Shown in pieces: positions 25,169 through 39,052 of a stretch of DNA of 64,000 bases. Position numbers and translations under genes: made by a program. The notes beneath the pieces are model-generated. The model had not been told where the DNA came from and made no database searches. It was given only the letters and a program-made list of their open reading frames with translations. The stretch comes from Orthonyx spaldingii (lineage: Eukaryota; Chordata; Aves; Passeriformes; Orthonychidae), in assembly GCA_013397795.1 (NCBI GenBank), contig VZTJ01003574.1, forward strand, positions 3,919,615-3,983,614, in the 5' to 3' direction. Position 1 is the first letter of the stretch, and each line of letters begins with the position of its first letter.

Positions 25169-26002
25169 ATGCCCTCTTCCTTCCTTTTCAGAAGTATGTT
25201 AGTCCTGCACAGGTGGTGTGTGGTTGTGTCTTCCTGACATTCCAAACAGAGCCACCACGTGTCACTGAGATGTTACCCTGTTCCCTGCACTCAGTGCTCC
25301 TCGTGTTTTGGGTTTGCATACAGAATAATCCAAGTGTCTGTAGGTGCATAAAGTCACTGTTCTGCCTTGAATGTTTTTGAGTTCTGAAGCGCTGTGGTTT
25401 CTGTAGGCATAAGTCAGCAATAATTTGATTTCAATTTACACGTGGCAGTTCTCCCTTCACCTACAGTGCATGTTTGTTCTGTAAAGTACAGGTGTACTTA
25501 CAGGCTGCATATTTAGGGATCTCTCATCCTTCTCAGGAATGCAGGTATCCATCCTGTATTAACAACATGACACAACATTTTTGGAAAGCCTAAAAGTTAT
25601 TTTTTCCAGCTCTTATTTTACAAGGGTTATGTTGCATGGTGAGAACACGATTGCCTGGGTACAAACCTGTCCAGAATATGGACAGTCACAGGCTTGTGGG
25701 AAGTACCAAGTGTTTTGTAATAACCACGGGGTAAGTAGGGACTCGTTTTTATTTTAGAGAATATTAATAATTAATTTGAAGGAAGAAGTATGTTTCAATG
25801 ACATTGAGGTGCCAGGTGGATGACGTCTATCAACAGTAACATCTAAGAATGAGGAGGTTAGGTTTATATTTACAGTTCAGACAGGAAATGCTAAATTCCT
25901 TTACAGAAGAAACAGAAAGTTTAAAAGAAAAGTTTTATTCTGTTGAGAGTAAAGCTAAGTGTGAATGAATGTACAACAGCAAGTGCTGTAATGCTTCCCT
26001 TA

Positions 26003-26018
26003 CACGTGGTAACACGTG
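26003..26018. promoter_or_regulatory. paired CACGTG E-boxes
   Basis: Two canonical CACGTG words lie at 26003-26008 and 26013-26018, 10 bp apart start to start, one helical turn. The second is embedded in the 10-bp palindrome AACACGTGTT (26011-26020). CACGTG is bound by bHLH factors such as USF, MYC/MAX, TFEB and CLOCK:BMAL1. Two CpG-containing copies surviving so close together is unlikely in neutral CpG-poor DNA, but function is inferred only. Confidence 0.35.
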
Positions 26019-26692
26019 TTGGTGATGCAGATGGTGAAATCAGGAATCTCTTTCGTGAAAGAGGAGCCAGTGTTCCAAGAAAGTACTGGAGGTGCCATAC
26101 TTGGTGTTACAGACTGAACAAGGTGCTGCACCAGTGATAGTGTTGGAGATCTTGCTCCTTTCCACCTTTGGTTGCAAACTTTGCTTTGCCTTCATCACCG
26201 TGTCCTGAACTCCGTGATTGCTGTTTCATTTCATCCTGTTCCACCCCTGCACTGAACTCTCCAATGCCTGGGATTCTTCTCTTCCTGCTGCTGTCTGTTG
26301 GAATCTTGTTTCTGCCTGACACAATTGCACATTGATGTTTCTCCCTGTCTCTCCCCATACTGTGTCTGTTTGGGAAGTCTTTTTTGATTCAGGCTGTTAT
26401 TCTCTTTTTTTTTTGGCTAAAAAATCTGTTGATTTGTTGTTTGTTTTTCTATTTCCCAAAGACCTCCAACAATCATATCTGTATTCAGATTTATTCAAAT
26501 TTATTCCAAAACAAAGTCTCTATTTTGCAGGACAGAGGAAAATTAAGTGCTGAAGGTCCTTTTTAGCAGCAGCATACAAATTTTCCCAATTGATACAAGC
26601 ATTGTAAAGCTTCAGGCAACCTTCTTGCTCTTTAAGAACAAGACTCAAATGTACAAATTCTAGGCTATTTGTATGCTTTTCCTGTTCTAGCC

Positions 26693-26712
26693 TTTTTTTT
26701 TTTTTTTTTTTT
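26693..26712 (+). repeat. poly(T) homopolymer, 20 nt
   Basis: Simple T run, followed by a short pyrimidine-rich stretch. No mobile element is recognised beside it. Confidence 0.9.
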
Positions 26713-29700
26713 CCTTTTCTTTCCATGCATGAAGACTGACAAGTTAAAAGATTATAGCTTTCAACTGCAGTCTTGACAGATATTTATCTGTAGCTTTTAT
26801 TTTGTCTGTCTTGTGATGGGAGTCACTACTAAATTTCAATACCTTGCCAGCGTCTGTGAAATGCAGGGAAGGAGAAATACTTGTGCAGTTTTTGTGTCAT
26901 AACAACAACTTTGATTGCTGTTATCCAAACTGCCTTTTGTCGTACAGCATCACTTCAGTCTGCTTTGTCTTACATGCAGGTGTTTGTCTCCGCTGAGCGC
27001 TCATGTGCTGGCCTGTGTGAAATGTATGGAAGTGGTGCAGCTTGTTTCATCAGCTGTGATGATTATGAAGTTTCTTTGTAAATTCCGGTGTTCTTTTTCT
27101 TAGTTCGTTCACTTTCAAAGTTGAAAGGAAGGCTCAAAGAAAGTACATAAAATCAGTGTTGCGTCAGTTCCTTTGGTTTGTATCTTTTCTGGCTTTCACC
27201 AAAGTATTGCCATTTGTTGACTCTGATTCTGAGTGAGAAACACATTTCTTTTAAAAAATTGTGGGCTGATGCTTTAGAGAAAGACATATTTTTAATTACA
27301 GCTTTTAAATTTTACTGTCCCAAAAAGTATTTCAAAACAAAGCACTTCTTTTTATCCTTTTCTTCATCACATGTTGTATCTTATAGCCAGCGTAGATCTG
27401 GCTCAGCTGATCTGTCTCCTAGAATCACTGGTCTTGCTTCAGAGGGGAACATATTTTGCTTTCTCTGGTATGATGTAGCAAGGATAAATTTGACCTCTGG
27501 AGAGTTTACAGTTTTAACCCTACAGTTTTTATGTTTAGAGGGTTTTGCCACATGCCTGTGACTCTCAGATATAGTAAAGATCTCTTTAGCTACTATTCCT
27601 TTAGCAGCTTAAATCAATCTAAGGCTATGGTGCCGTTATTATATGTGATAGCACACAAAAATGTGCAAATAATGCAGAATACTTTGGGAGTCTAAGTTAT
27701 TATGATGCCCCTTATCTTTAGTGTGTTGTTACTCATGGCAGTCTGTGGTTTTGAAAAGAAAAATTGTCTGCTGGTGAAGTTAATAATGTTCATGTTTGAC
27801 AATGTCACGTGTGGCTGTTGCATTAAGATGGTTTATGCTGTAAGACCTGAAAGTAAAAATAGAATTTTTTTAAATTTTTTTTTTTGCTACCAGGAGCTAT
27901 ATTTCCAACCCTGTTAACAGAACTCTTTGGGAATTGCCTAGTGAAGTAACTGGTGCATGGTAGAGTAAAATTAGCCAAAGCTGCAAGTGTTTGCAGCAAT
28001 ACCTGAAAGTGATATGTGGGAGAGAGACTCACTGAATTTAGAGTATTTGCTGTTGTGGCCAGTTTCTGTCCTGGGTGTTTTCAGTTGACAGTCTCTGACT
28101 CTAAACCAGATATAGTGTGAACCAGGTATAGCCACATTTATTCCTTACAAGAGATACTTGAGATATCCCTAGAAACACCCAGTTGCCTTCAAGAACAACT
28201 GTGAGTGTACAAGTGTGGTGCTCTCAGATGTTGGGCTAACAAGACACTCAAACCTGATTTCTCTGGGCTGTATCTGTTTGGTAACATTCTTCAAACCATG
28301 CTGAACATTAGGAGTGAGTGCTAAACTAAATTTACATACTACCTGGAGTGCATACTGGTTTCACGAGCCGAACTGTTTTTCAGTTCAAAGATAATATTTC
28401 CGTTTAAATTAGTAGGATTTGTACAATATGACCTTCTGAAAGGGATTTATACCATACTAATCCCTGTTATGAAATGTTAGTCTGAATATTTTAGTTGTTT
28501 TAAATATGCATTGGTTCAAGTGGGTCTTTATTAGCAGTATTTATTCCAAGTTAGAAAAGTGGATGTCTAACAAAACCCTCACTGTAAGAATGTTTGGAAA
28601 TGCATGCAAAGTTTTTCACAACAGCAGTGCATTTTTGTATATCCTATTTAAAGTGCCTGCTGGCAGGAAGATCATTCCACTCATCTTCAGGAGATCAGGA
28701 TGTCAGTGTTCCTTCCCTTAGCAACAAATACCCTGTCAAAAAGTGCAACTAAAGCATGCATTGGTATCACACAAGTTCTGGACATGGTTTGAGGCTGTTA
28801 GGTTAATCACACTGGATCTTAGAGAAAATTCTGTGTTCAGAGCTCTTTTTAGCATATATTTATGATGTTCTATACATTGTGGTGTACTTAAGACATCTAA
28901 AAAAACCACAGTAGCTTCAATCAATTTTACTTTCCAGCTGGCAGGAAAATTAGCATTAGGAAAAGCAATAATTGTAATTATGCTAAGATCAAATTATGAC
29001 TAATTTGAAATATTGGCAACCTAAAAATATTTCTCCCTTTCCCTGTTTAAATCACATGATAACCACATTATTTGCTCTGCTTACAGGTCAGTAATTTGTA
29101 TCTGCTTGCAAAAAAGCTAAATTTGTTTGCCTCTACTTTTTCTAGGATAGAGAAAATATGAAGTTTCTTCATTATCTCCTAATACATGCTCTCTGATGAA
29201 AGCATACAGAATCCTTGAGATGTGTGTAGATTTGGCAGCCTTGTAATGCAGAAATGTTCCATTAAATTTGTAAATTGAGTTTGGGCTGTGGAATACTTCC
29301 AAATCATTAAGCATTAGTATATAATGCTGCTATTATAATTTCTCTGAAGTGGGATTTATATTATTTGGGATATTTTTTCTCTTTTAACTGCATGATTTTT
29401 TTGGATTTCTTTTCTATATTTTGTCAAGTCAAAGAGATGTCTTATGACTTTTAAAAAGCCTTTTATCCCAAGAGAAATTTTTAAAAAATGCTGAAAACAT
29501 CTCCAAATTCACAGAACATCAAATAAATCTTTTAGTATTACAAGTTATCAATGACTGAGTGAGATGTTACAGGTAGGAGGCTTTTGCTTCCTTTCAGCAG
29601 GTCCCATCTATCTGTGAGTGGTTTGGGTGTTCTGCTTGCTGCTGGAAGCACATGGGGTACACTCTGCATGGTCTTCTGGTTCAGTTTTTCATCCCACCAC

Positions 29701-32700
29701 CCTAACTGAGCAAGTTTCTGAAAGGATCCATGTCCTTTATTTCCCATTTCTGTCTGGCCACGTGTTCTCTGAGCTGCCACTTGAACATGGCCTCAGAGAG
29801 GTGAAGGGTTTCTTGGATAAATTGCCTGATTCTACAAAGATGCCTGGAATCCAAAGGAAGATGATGCAGGTCTTGTACTGTGATATTCAGCTGGAAAAGC
29901 TTCCTTGGTGATTACCATTGGAATATTCCTGAAAGCAAACTTTCTGTAGAACTGATGCTCATAATCTCTGGTTCAAAGCATATCTTAAAATAACATTAAT
30001 AGAAGTTAATATAATAAGGCAAATGTGCTGCTTGCATATCAGAGGGCTTACTGCTGCATCTAATTAGAACAGCTTTTTAAAATTTTAATCTGTTAATAAA
30101 TTACTTTGCATGCACATTAAGATGTTAATATTCATATTTGATTTGATTTTCTGTTGTTAACACTCATAAAGCTTTATTTTTTTTTAAATTGATTGAAGGA
30201 GATGACTATATCTGCATCTTGTCATTATTTAATTAAAGCATTAGTTTCATTAATAGAAGTAAAATTGCTCTTGTTACCTATACAGGAATACTTTCAGTGT
30301 GGTTTTTTAGCTCTGTTCTCTTGCATGTTTTTTCAGACCCAATATTTTTATTCCAGACTTCTTTTTCTTCAGAATTTTGTTTGCTTTTCATTTACAGACC
30401 TTCATGATCACCAAGAGTGATGTGCATGCTAAAGTGAAAAATTAAACTAAGCAATAAATAAGGCAGCATGCACATTAGAAGATCATGCTAGTGTATAAAA
30501 GTAGTCAGCCTTTCTTTTATGTGACCTTTAAATGGGTAATGCTTCCCTTGGGACCCAAGTGAAAATACTCAGGGATGCAGCGAAGGCAGGTCCTCTCAAG
30601 AATGTACAAGTATCTGCAATAACAGATGTGCAAATTCTGCCCTTTGTCCTCCCACATCAGAATAAGCTGGAAACATGATTGGATTGCTTCATATTAAGTG
30701 AAAGTGGAGACTTGCCACCTCCTTTACTTGTTAGCTCAGGTGAGCATTTGTGAAGTCATTGCACTTTGTAAAGAGCAGGACTCTTGAAGCATTCTGTTGA
30801 TACTTTTCCTTTTAAGCGGTACCTTCTCATTTTATACAAGTTTAGGGGAAGTTTTATGCACAAAAAGTCTTGCACCTTAGTCAGTTTTTGTCATAAATTG
30901 ATGTGGCTCCAATTTCTTTTGGATTACATCCTCTGCAAGAGACAGACATTTAATTTTACACTGGGACCAACTGCAGTCATAAAACAAAATAAAGGAGGAA
31001 CCAGTGCCAGGCCCTTGAAACACAGTCCATTGGCTGTGAAATAACACAAATGAATAAAGCATCCTTCTTATATTAGATCTCCTCACATGAGAGCATTCAT
31101 TATCTTTTACCTTCCATCTGTAAGGCTTATGAAGAAATATCTAGATAGGGAAGTCCTCAAACCCTTTCCATTTTCCTCAAGCTTTGGACCTGGGGGTGCA
31201 TACAGAAGTAGCAAGACTCCAAGATGTCAGCAGGCTGGAGTGCCACTGTGCAGTGTGAGAATCTTAAACATGGCTTTGAGCACTGCTATGCAGTACAAGT
31301 CAAGTCTGGAAATGAGATGACAGACTGCTGTTCTTGGTGTGTAGTCTTATCTTACTTTTTGAGCTGATTTCTACTGTGCTTGGCTGGCTTTGGAATACAG
31401 AGCTTAACCATACAGGCTTAACCATAAAGTGTGTTCCCAATGTGCAAGGAAGGTCTTGAAAGACAGTGAATTTTAAAATATTTTTTGTTGAGTATGCAGA
31501 TCTTCACTCCATGTAATACATCAACAGCTGCACCTTACTGCTGAAAGTTTTTCACATGGTTCAGGCATCTCTGCCTCTGTTTAGGAATCAAAAGCCAAAA
31601 GTACACCAGATAAGGCTGTGACACAGTGTTGACTTACCCCTAGTCCTTTCTCCTAAAAACCTCACTTCCCTCTGCTGCACAGAAAGGATTGGTGGTGAGG
31701 GGAGTGTTCCTCAGTGAGCTGTTGGAACCCTGGGCTGACATTACCCATTGACAGCCTTTCCCAGCTCTCCTGTGTGGAACAGTTCTGATGGTGTTTAGGA
31801 TATCCACAGTCCTGTACAGTGGCTAATTGGTCCTTTCATGTGCCTTAGTGGCATTTTTAAAAGCTCTCAGGAGTTCTACCCAGTGGATGCTGTTTCTGAG
31901 AGTCACAATGTCACTTATGTGTACCTTTATGTACCTTTGCAAAGCAGTTCTTAATTCAGAGTGGGAAATCTTATTCTTCCATCTTTCTCTTGTAAGACAA
32001 ATGAAGAAAAACCCCTTTCTTTTCATAACATAATTATGACACTGATGCATTTTTAACTGCAAATCTTTTGAGTTTCTGCAGCTTCACAATTTCTGCATAC
32101 TTCAGAATTTTTTAGAACATAATGTATGAATTGACAGCAGTGTATTTTCTATTCTTTTTGCAAAAGCATCAAACTATAGAGAAAAATCCTGTACCTTATC
32201 ACATGCTGTTTTAATAATATACACATGTTTGAATATTGAAAATTTCTTTGTCTTGTGTTCTGGTTTGGGGTTTATCTCAATCTACTGTGTAGGAAGCTAC
32301 ATATTACAATTAATAGTAAATATGTGCGTGCCTTTGGATGTGCTAGAAATTGACTGGAGTGGCTGTACAAAAGTTGAAAGGGAAGTGTTGAAATGGGAAA
32401 AGAGGGAGAAAAGAATCCAAAAAAGGGAATAAGAGAGTCATCGTGACTATTAGGAAAGGATTCAATATAGAGTCATCACTTTGTTGACAATGAGAGATCC
32501 AGGAAGGAATTCCACTCAAGCTGTCCCATCTGTGCAGCATTAACAAGAGGAAAGGCAAGAAACATAAAGGAAGATGCTTTAAAAAGGGACTTTTATTTTT
32601 ACTTAGATGTGTGTGCTTCTTGGAAAACCAGGGCACTGCACACCCTCTGTGCACTGCCACTGCGCTGGGTCCAGACAGCAAAAGTGGTGCTTGAAAATGA

Positions 32701-33985
32701 CTTTCGTGTAACTTTCCATATGAAACAAAGTATGAGCAAAATGAGAGATCCCATAATGTTTCGATAGTTTGGTGAGAGGGATGTGATAGGGTACAGCTCA
32801 TTTTCGTATGCTTCTTAATAAGCATGAGGTTTGCAGCAATAATATGAGTGCCAACAGTTTCCAAGAGCTTCCTTCTGTCTCTTCTCTATTTTACTATGGC
32901 CAGACTTCATTTCATCCTGATGGAGAACAAGCCATCAGTGTCTATCTTTTTCATCTGCAAACTAGAGAATTATTTAAAGAAAATGGCACTAGCTGGCCAT
33001 TACTAAGCTACTATTTGTAGGAGTTATTAGAAATTGCTAGGTGGTAATTGTATTTGTTAATCATTAGCTGGTATTTTTAAGAAATTTGAGCAGTTAAAGG
33101 ATTGATAACATGTAATGGTCGTAGTCTACAGGGCACAACAAATTGGTAGCTCTTCAAGGAAAATGTATTTGAGTGTTTACCTTTAGCTCACAGTTAGCTG
33201 GACTGTGTGACCCAGAATTGAAAGAGGTTTTTTTACATCTCAGTTCCTCCCTTTGGCAATGGAGGAGGTTAGATTCACATATTTTGTATTTGTATATTCA
33301 CATCTTTTCATATTCTTAACTGCAATTTTTCTTAGTAGAAACAAAATTGAGCTTAAGTGAATGGGGGAAAAAATGTTTTCCTATGTTGGCAAATAATATT
33401 TCTTCCTTGACAAAGTAAGAAAGTATAGATTTAATATCTTAATTTTGCATGTAATGCTTTACTGTGGCTAAGAAACAGAATTTGGTAACTTACAGTATTG
33501 CATTTACTTTGACTTTGTCATGTTTCATTGAGTAATTTCTATAGGAACTGCTACATCCATAATAGATTAACTGTAACTTTGCCATCTACTGAAAAGGAGA
33601 ATTTATTACTCTGTTCATTCTACTCTTTCTGGAGCCTGGGGTGAGTATAAATAAAATAAAAAATAAGGTGTCAGAACTCAACAAATGGAGCACCAGAGGA
33701 ATATCTAAATTATTTTCAATGGTTTCTTATATTGCAAAGTCAAGAAGGGAGAAGTTAAAAATTGACACAAGTTCTGGGGACTTGGGATGGACTTAGGGAT
33801 GAGTCAGAGCTCAGCTTGTCTTTGGGGGTATTGAAGGGAGTGGCTATCTTACGAAAAGAATAGAATGCAGCAGAATTTGTCTATTTTCATAATCTTTCTA
33901 CTCACTTTGCTGGTAATAAGTTTGTTAAGAATTCCCAATCCTTCTAGTAATTTTTTGAGGAGTCTGCTTGTAATTTTTAGTATAC

Positions 33986-34032
33986 ATAAAAATTTGAATA
34001 TCTATATATAAAAATTTGAATATATAGATATT
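33986..34032. repeat. AT-rich perfect inverted repeat overlapping a direct repeat
   Basis: AATATCTATATAT (33997-34009) and its exact reverse complement ATATATAGATATT (34020-34032) flank a 10-nt loop, giving a 13-bp stem. Overlapping it, the 16-nt word ATAAAAATTTGAATAT occurs twice, at 33986-34001 and 34008-34023, 22 nt apart. The combination fits a tandem duplication in AT-rich DNA that also created the dyad. Confidence 0.8.
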
Positions 34033-37000
34033 AAAAAATATTTTTTGTTTGGGAAATGCAAACCTTTTCTAGTTCTCCACAGTAGGCAAAGCCATAGACT
34101 TGTTTCTCTAATATTTTTTGTTGTTCCTAAGTTAAAATAATGCTTTTAATCCTTGCCATAGATTTTGTTTAATTTCATATAAAGCAAAAGGATATGAGGT
34201 TTACAGCTACCCAAAACCAGCACATTCTTGTCAGTAGCCTGATTTGAAGTGTCACAATGGAGCTGTTCCTGTATTAAGCTAAATTCACTTAACTCCATGA
34301 GGGAGGTGCTCAGAGCTGAAAGGACAGGCTGCTGGTTGCAATGGATGCAAAATTCCACTGTTCTGTAAAACACTTGGAGCACTGCTCACTGTCAAAGAAT
34401 TTTTCAATTTGTATTTGTTCTTCATTAGTTTATGATGTTGCAATTGTATTCAGGACAAACACATGTTTTATTTGGCTTACCATCACTCTTTCTCATGTTT
34501 CTGATTTTGTCTGATATATATGCGGTCTTAAAAAGAGAAACTTATTTATACTGATGGTAAAAATCAAATGCTTCAAATTTTAATAGGGATGTCAAAATTA
34601 AAACTAAAATGAAATACTCTGGTTCTGAATGTCACATAGAAATTTGTCTTTAAAACAGCACTGGAATTCATCAATTAAAAATTATATTCTCTGTACAACT
34701 GAAGTTTTGTGCATATTATACATTTTTATTGGAAGCACTTTTCTCTCGAGGCTTCTATGATAAACTTAATAAAATACACATTCTAAATGTGCTAAAATAC
34801 CTTTAAATATTTTGATTGTCATTAAAATTTTCACAGTTGATCAGATCATAGTGATAATAATGAATGACAGTTCAGTTTCATGGAATGTTTGTATCTGAAG
34901 TCCTTAGGATACATTTTTTTTTTATTTCTGGCTTATGGATAGAGAGAATGCATTGCAGAGAGTTAGAAATTCATGATGATTAAAATTAATGAAATGGCAA
35001 TATAGCCAGGATCACATTCCATTTGCAATGACTGCACAATAGTAACAGAGGTAGAGGTACAGCATGACTGCAGCTTTGGTTACAGAGCAAAGAAAGCTCT
35101 CCAGGAGACAGTGTAGATGTTTAAGTGCATTACTCCTGGATCTCTTTGTACTTCAGTGGTTTTGATCTTAAAATCTGCTGAACCCTGCAGCCCAATGGCC
35201 CCCCATTAACACTGGGATCTCTCTTCAGTCTCAAGGGGTCAGGCACATGCACAAAGGTGATTCTCTGGTGGCCACAACAACAGCAGAGAGCACAGAGAAC
35301 GTTCAGGAGCGATGGCATTCCCCTGGGATAGCTGTGATTATGGAGCAATCCTGCTTCATTTCTGTCCTACCTGAGCAAGCCAGGTGCTCCTCTGACCCCT
35401 GAGAGAGTGTGGCACTGCCTGCTGCAGCCACAGGTCACATATTTATTTATCTGTTGCTTCCCTGTTGTGGCAACGATGCCACTCCAAATCCTTGTGGCGT
35501 GCCATGATATTTTTGAGGTTTGGGAGAGAACTTGGCGTGCTGTCTGAGGGTACAAGCAATGGAAACACTGCAGACAGGCAGTGCAGGGCAGGTTGAAAGC
35601 CTCCTGCCCTGGCAGAGCTGGGAGTGCTGCATCAGGTGTGGGAGAGTTGGTGCAGATCCCGTGGGGAGCCTGGGGTTGACTCTCGCAGCTGCTCTGCACT
35701 TGTGCTTTGACCTTCTAAACTAAAAGTACTGGAGTATTGCTGTTAATGTGCAGCTCCTTCTACTCTGCCTGAAGCATAAATCTACTCTGGCCCTTTCCTG
35801 ACTGTTGGATTGACTTTTGACTGGAGAAGAAGGCAGCTGTAATGGGTAGATGCTAGAGGGATAGGTGACTTTCTGTTTGCTTCTGCTCAAAACCCAGCAA
35901 CAGCTTCTGATTGAGCCCAAAGGCTTTAAGAGGGTATTCCTGTCAGTTCTCAGTCTTTTGAATTTTCTTTAAAGCTTGATTTACTTTTGTTTAATTGCTT
36001 AGATTTTGAGGGTTTATGTGTTTTATTAATTTACAGCAGTAATGGGGGGGCCCAGAGCAGGCACCTCTCACTCCTTTGGCATGGAGTGTGGCACTGGGGT
36101 TTTCTCCCTGCCACAGCCCCACGCTGCTGCTCTCTCCAGCTGATTTATCTCCCATCCCTCTGCGTTGCCTCAGCCCAGACTGAGCCCATGAACAGGGTAA
36201 ACTCGAGCATTAATAGCTGATGAGGACACTGTCAGGCATTTGATGATCAACTCAGAATACCTTGTAATGCTCTCTGGTCGGCACCTTGTGTTCCCTCAGC
36301 AGCCTTGAGCGTGTTCAGCTGCCAGGATATTGACTGGATAGCTTCCACTGGCTGCTGTAAGTGCTGTGCTATTGTAATTTCCAGCTTCTGTTTCTCTGCT
36401 GTCATTTAGAAAACTGCACATAGTCCAGATTGGGATTTTATGGTCTGCTGCCCCCTTGGACAGTTTATTTCTATTTTGATGGAGAAAACCTTTGAAAATG
36501 GCTGTAATCTAGAAAGTATATAGATGGTGCATGGCCATGATGCTATCATAGTATGTGGAAAGTTGATGGGGTCATTGGTCCCTTGATAAGAGATGAAAAT
36601 AGTACAAACTTGCGTAGGGCAGAGGAAAATCAAATATCCCAAACTGCATAGAATAGATCAGAAGTTTTCACTGGTATGTTCATGCAGAGATCAAGTTTTA
36701 CATCGTGTGTTTGACATTTTGAAGGAGTAAGAGGGCAGAAGGAAGTGTCTGACTTAGTAGTTATCAGTGTTGATGGGGATCCTGATCCTGTAAGAACTTT
36801 GCTCAGAAGGGGTGGAGGGAGAACTCCATTTTTGCTCCCTGAAATACATGAACAGGAGCCTATTTCAAAGGTTTATGTGATAATAAAATAATAGTGGATG
36901 ATCTTTCAAAGCTAATGTTCTTGTGATTGGATGCAAAGCAGTTTTGGCTAATTCATTAATCTGTAAATTGGTCACCAGGTAAATACTGTCATTGAAACAA

Positions 37001-37162
37001 GTAGTGTTGTGTCACATTGGGAAGGTGGGATGAAGAAGTGAAGGGGATTTGCAGAGCAATGAGAAGTGTTGTAGGCTGCAAAGGCAGGTAATTTTCAACA
37101 TTTGTGGGTTTGATTCATGCTGGTATGTACTAAGCCTTTACTTAGCCTTCAAATTATATTTC

Positions 37163-37176
37163 TTTTTTTTTTTTTT
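37163..37176 (+). repeat. poly(T) homopolymer, 14 nt
   Basis: Simple T run in AT-rich intron, with nothing else recognised beside it. Confidence 0.9.
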
Positions 37177-37484
37177 AATACTTCAAACTTTTTCTTCTGT
37201 AAAGTTACAAAAAAAAGAGGAAAAATAGTGGCTCTTTATCTGTCAAGTGACTTTTACATATTTGGCTTTTAAATTTTTTTTATTCATATTAGTTACAGGT
37301 TGTACTTAAGTAGTTATTAAATATTTACATAAGCTTTTTGCTTAAAAGGCATTATTCAGAAATTAAGAACATTTTATAGTAGATCTTAAAAAATGATGCC
37401 TCACTAATCCAAAATGAGGTGAAGATATATCTTAGAGGGTACTGCTACATTGCTGCAGTCAATGGAAGATTACCCAATGTTCAC

Positions 37485-37600
37485 ATATTAATGTCCACTG
37501 TAAATTCAATTAATTAGCAAGTAATTTGGAGAGAAATGCAATTACTGTTCATTAATTACTCATGATTACGAACACCCATTATGAAGCATACATTAAATAC
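37485..37600. promoter_or_regulatory. homeodomain-motif cluster, putative enhancer
   Basis: At least nine ATTA/TAAT homeodomain core words fall within about 115 bp, including AATTAATTAG and CATTAATTACT. Such clusters are frequent in conserved non-coding elements of neuronal genes. AT-rich intron generates the same words by chance, so this is only a candidate until conservation is checked. Confidence 0.25.
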
Positions 37601-39038
37601 AGCACCAAGTGCAATTGCTTCAGTTTTAACTTCCTTTTTATTTATCTTTTGACATTGTTTCTGTTTTATGTCAGGATGCAGCTGTGATCCTGTAAAGACT
37701 TAAGTGTGTGCTTAGCTTTGTGTGCTGGGAATATTCTGAGTCTTCTGTGAAAACATTTTAATTTGTGACCTTGTCTGTTTACTCTTATTTGGGTTTGCCA
37801 CTTCCATAAGTAATTTCACTACGTCCTGACACCTTTTAACCTTTCTGCCCTGATGAACTGCCTAAATTTTGAGCTCAGGGTGCCTAGAAATCAAATCTGG
37901 CACTGCATACTCATGACTGAAGGATAGTCATAGGTAAAACCGTTTGAATTTTCCACAGTAAATATTTTTTTTTAAATAATATTGTGACATTAATGAATCT
38001 TTAGGAGAAAATTTTATGTCAGGAGACTGTGAATTTCTCATTAGCTCATGTAGCACCAGCAGTTTGACCTCATGGGATGGAGGAGCTGGAAGCTGTATCC
38101 CCTCAGGATGCAGGATCTGGGACCTTTTTCTGCTTCACCAGCTGCCCAGCATATGGAGTATCTGAGGCCAGCTTAAGGCCTCTGCTTGTTCTTTGCAGGG
38201 AAAAATAGAAAGAACATGTGATGTTTCTGTCTAACCTTTTGAAAGAGGATGAAAAACCAGGTACCTTGCAGGCATATTTAGCTCAGTGGCCTTAAACTGT
38301 GCCTGAAAAACTTCCTAGATGACCAGATGAAGAAGGGCTGGGTGGAGAATCTGCGTTTGTACAGTGTATTTGTGAAAAAATTCCTGGAGATAAAATGAAA
38401 TATTTGTCTATATCTGTGCAAAATCTCAGGACCCAAGTTTATGAATTCTCGTATAAAGACCTTGTCCCACCGTCTCTAAAACAAGCAGCACTATTGGTCA
38501 ATATTTGGAATTAATTATTTGATATATGTAGTTGCCAACGAGAAAGGGAGTTTCTACTTTGCAGAAAGTTTCCCAGCTTTCTTTGTCATTCAGTGATCTG
38601 TTTCTTGCAAAAATCCTGTAGGTATCTATCTGTATATTTTCCTAAGCTTTATTTGGGACCCTGGAACCACAATCTACAGATTTTCAGAGAAATTTCTCAT
38701 TCAAGTTGCCCTGTGATGCCTTGTGACTGTGATCTACCTTGTAAAGTCAAATAAAAATTTGTCAGGAGTGCTTGGGATGAGGAGCTTTGTTCATGAAAAG
38801 CTTCACACCGTTCACTGTATGTGTTCTGCTCCCTGGCTTCACCCAAATGTTGTTTTGTAAATTTTGTGTATTACAAACATCGCATATGTGACAACGGCTC
38901 CGTGCTTAAAATACAGAATATTTGAACAAATAAAAGGCATTGAAGATCCTGGCTTAAAAATGAGATCTGATTTCTATTCCTGCCTTGTTTTCAGGGCAAC
39001 AGACTGCTTAGAGCCTGTGAGCTTTTGCTTATCTTGGC

Positions 39039-39052
39039 TTTTTTTTTTTTTT
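39039..39052 (+). repeat. poly(T) homopolymer, 14 nt
   Basis: Simple T run in the long intron; no element is recognised beside it. Confidence 0.9.

Noticed and set aside
32343..32864. 173-codon open frame on the minus strand
   Set aside because: No resemblance to a known protein; composition is typical of translated pyrimidine-rich intron (many S, L, F, P, H). It shows no splice or promoter context.
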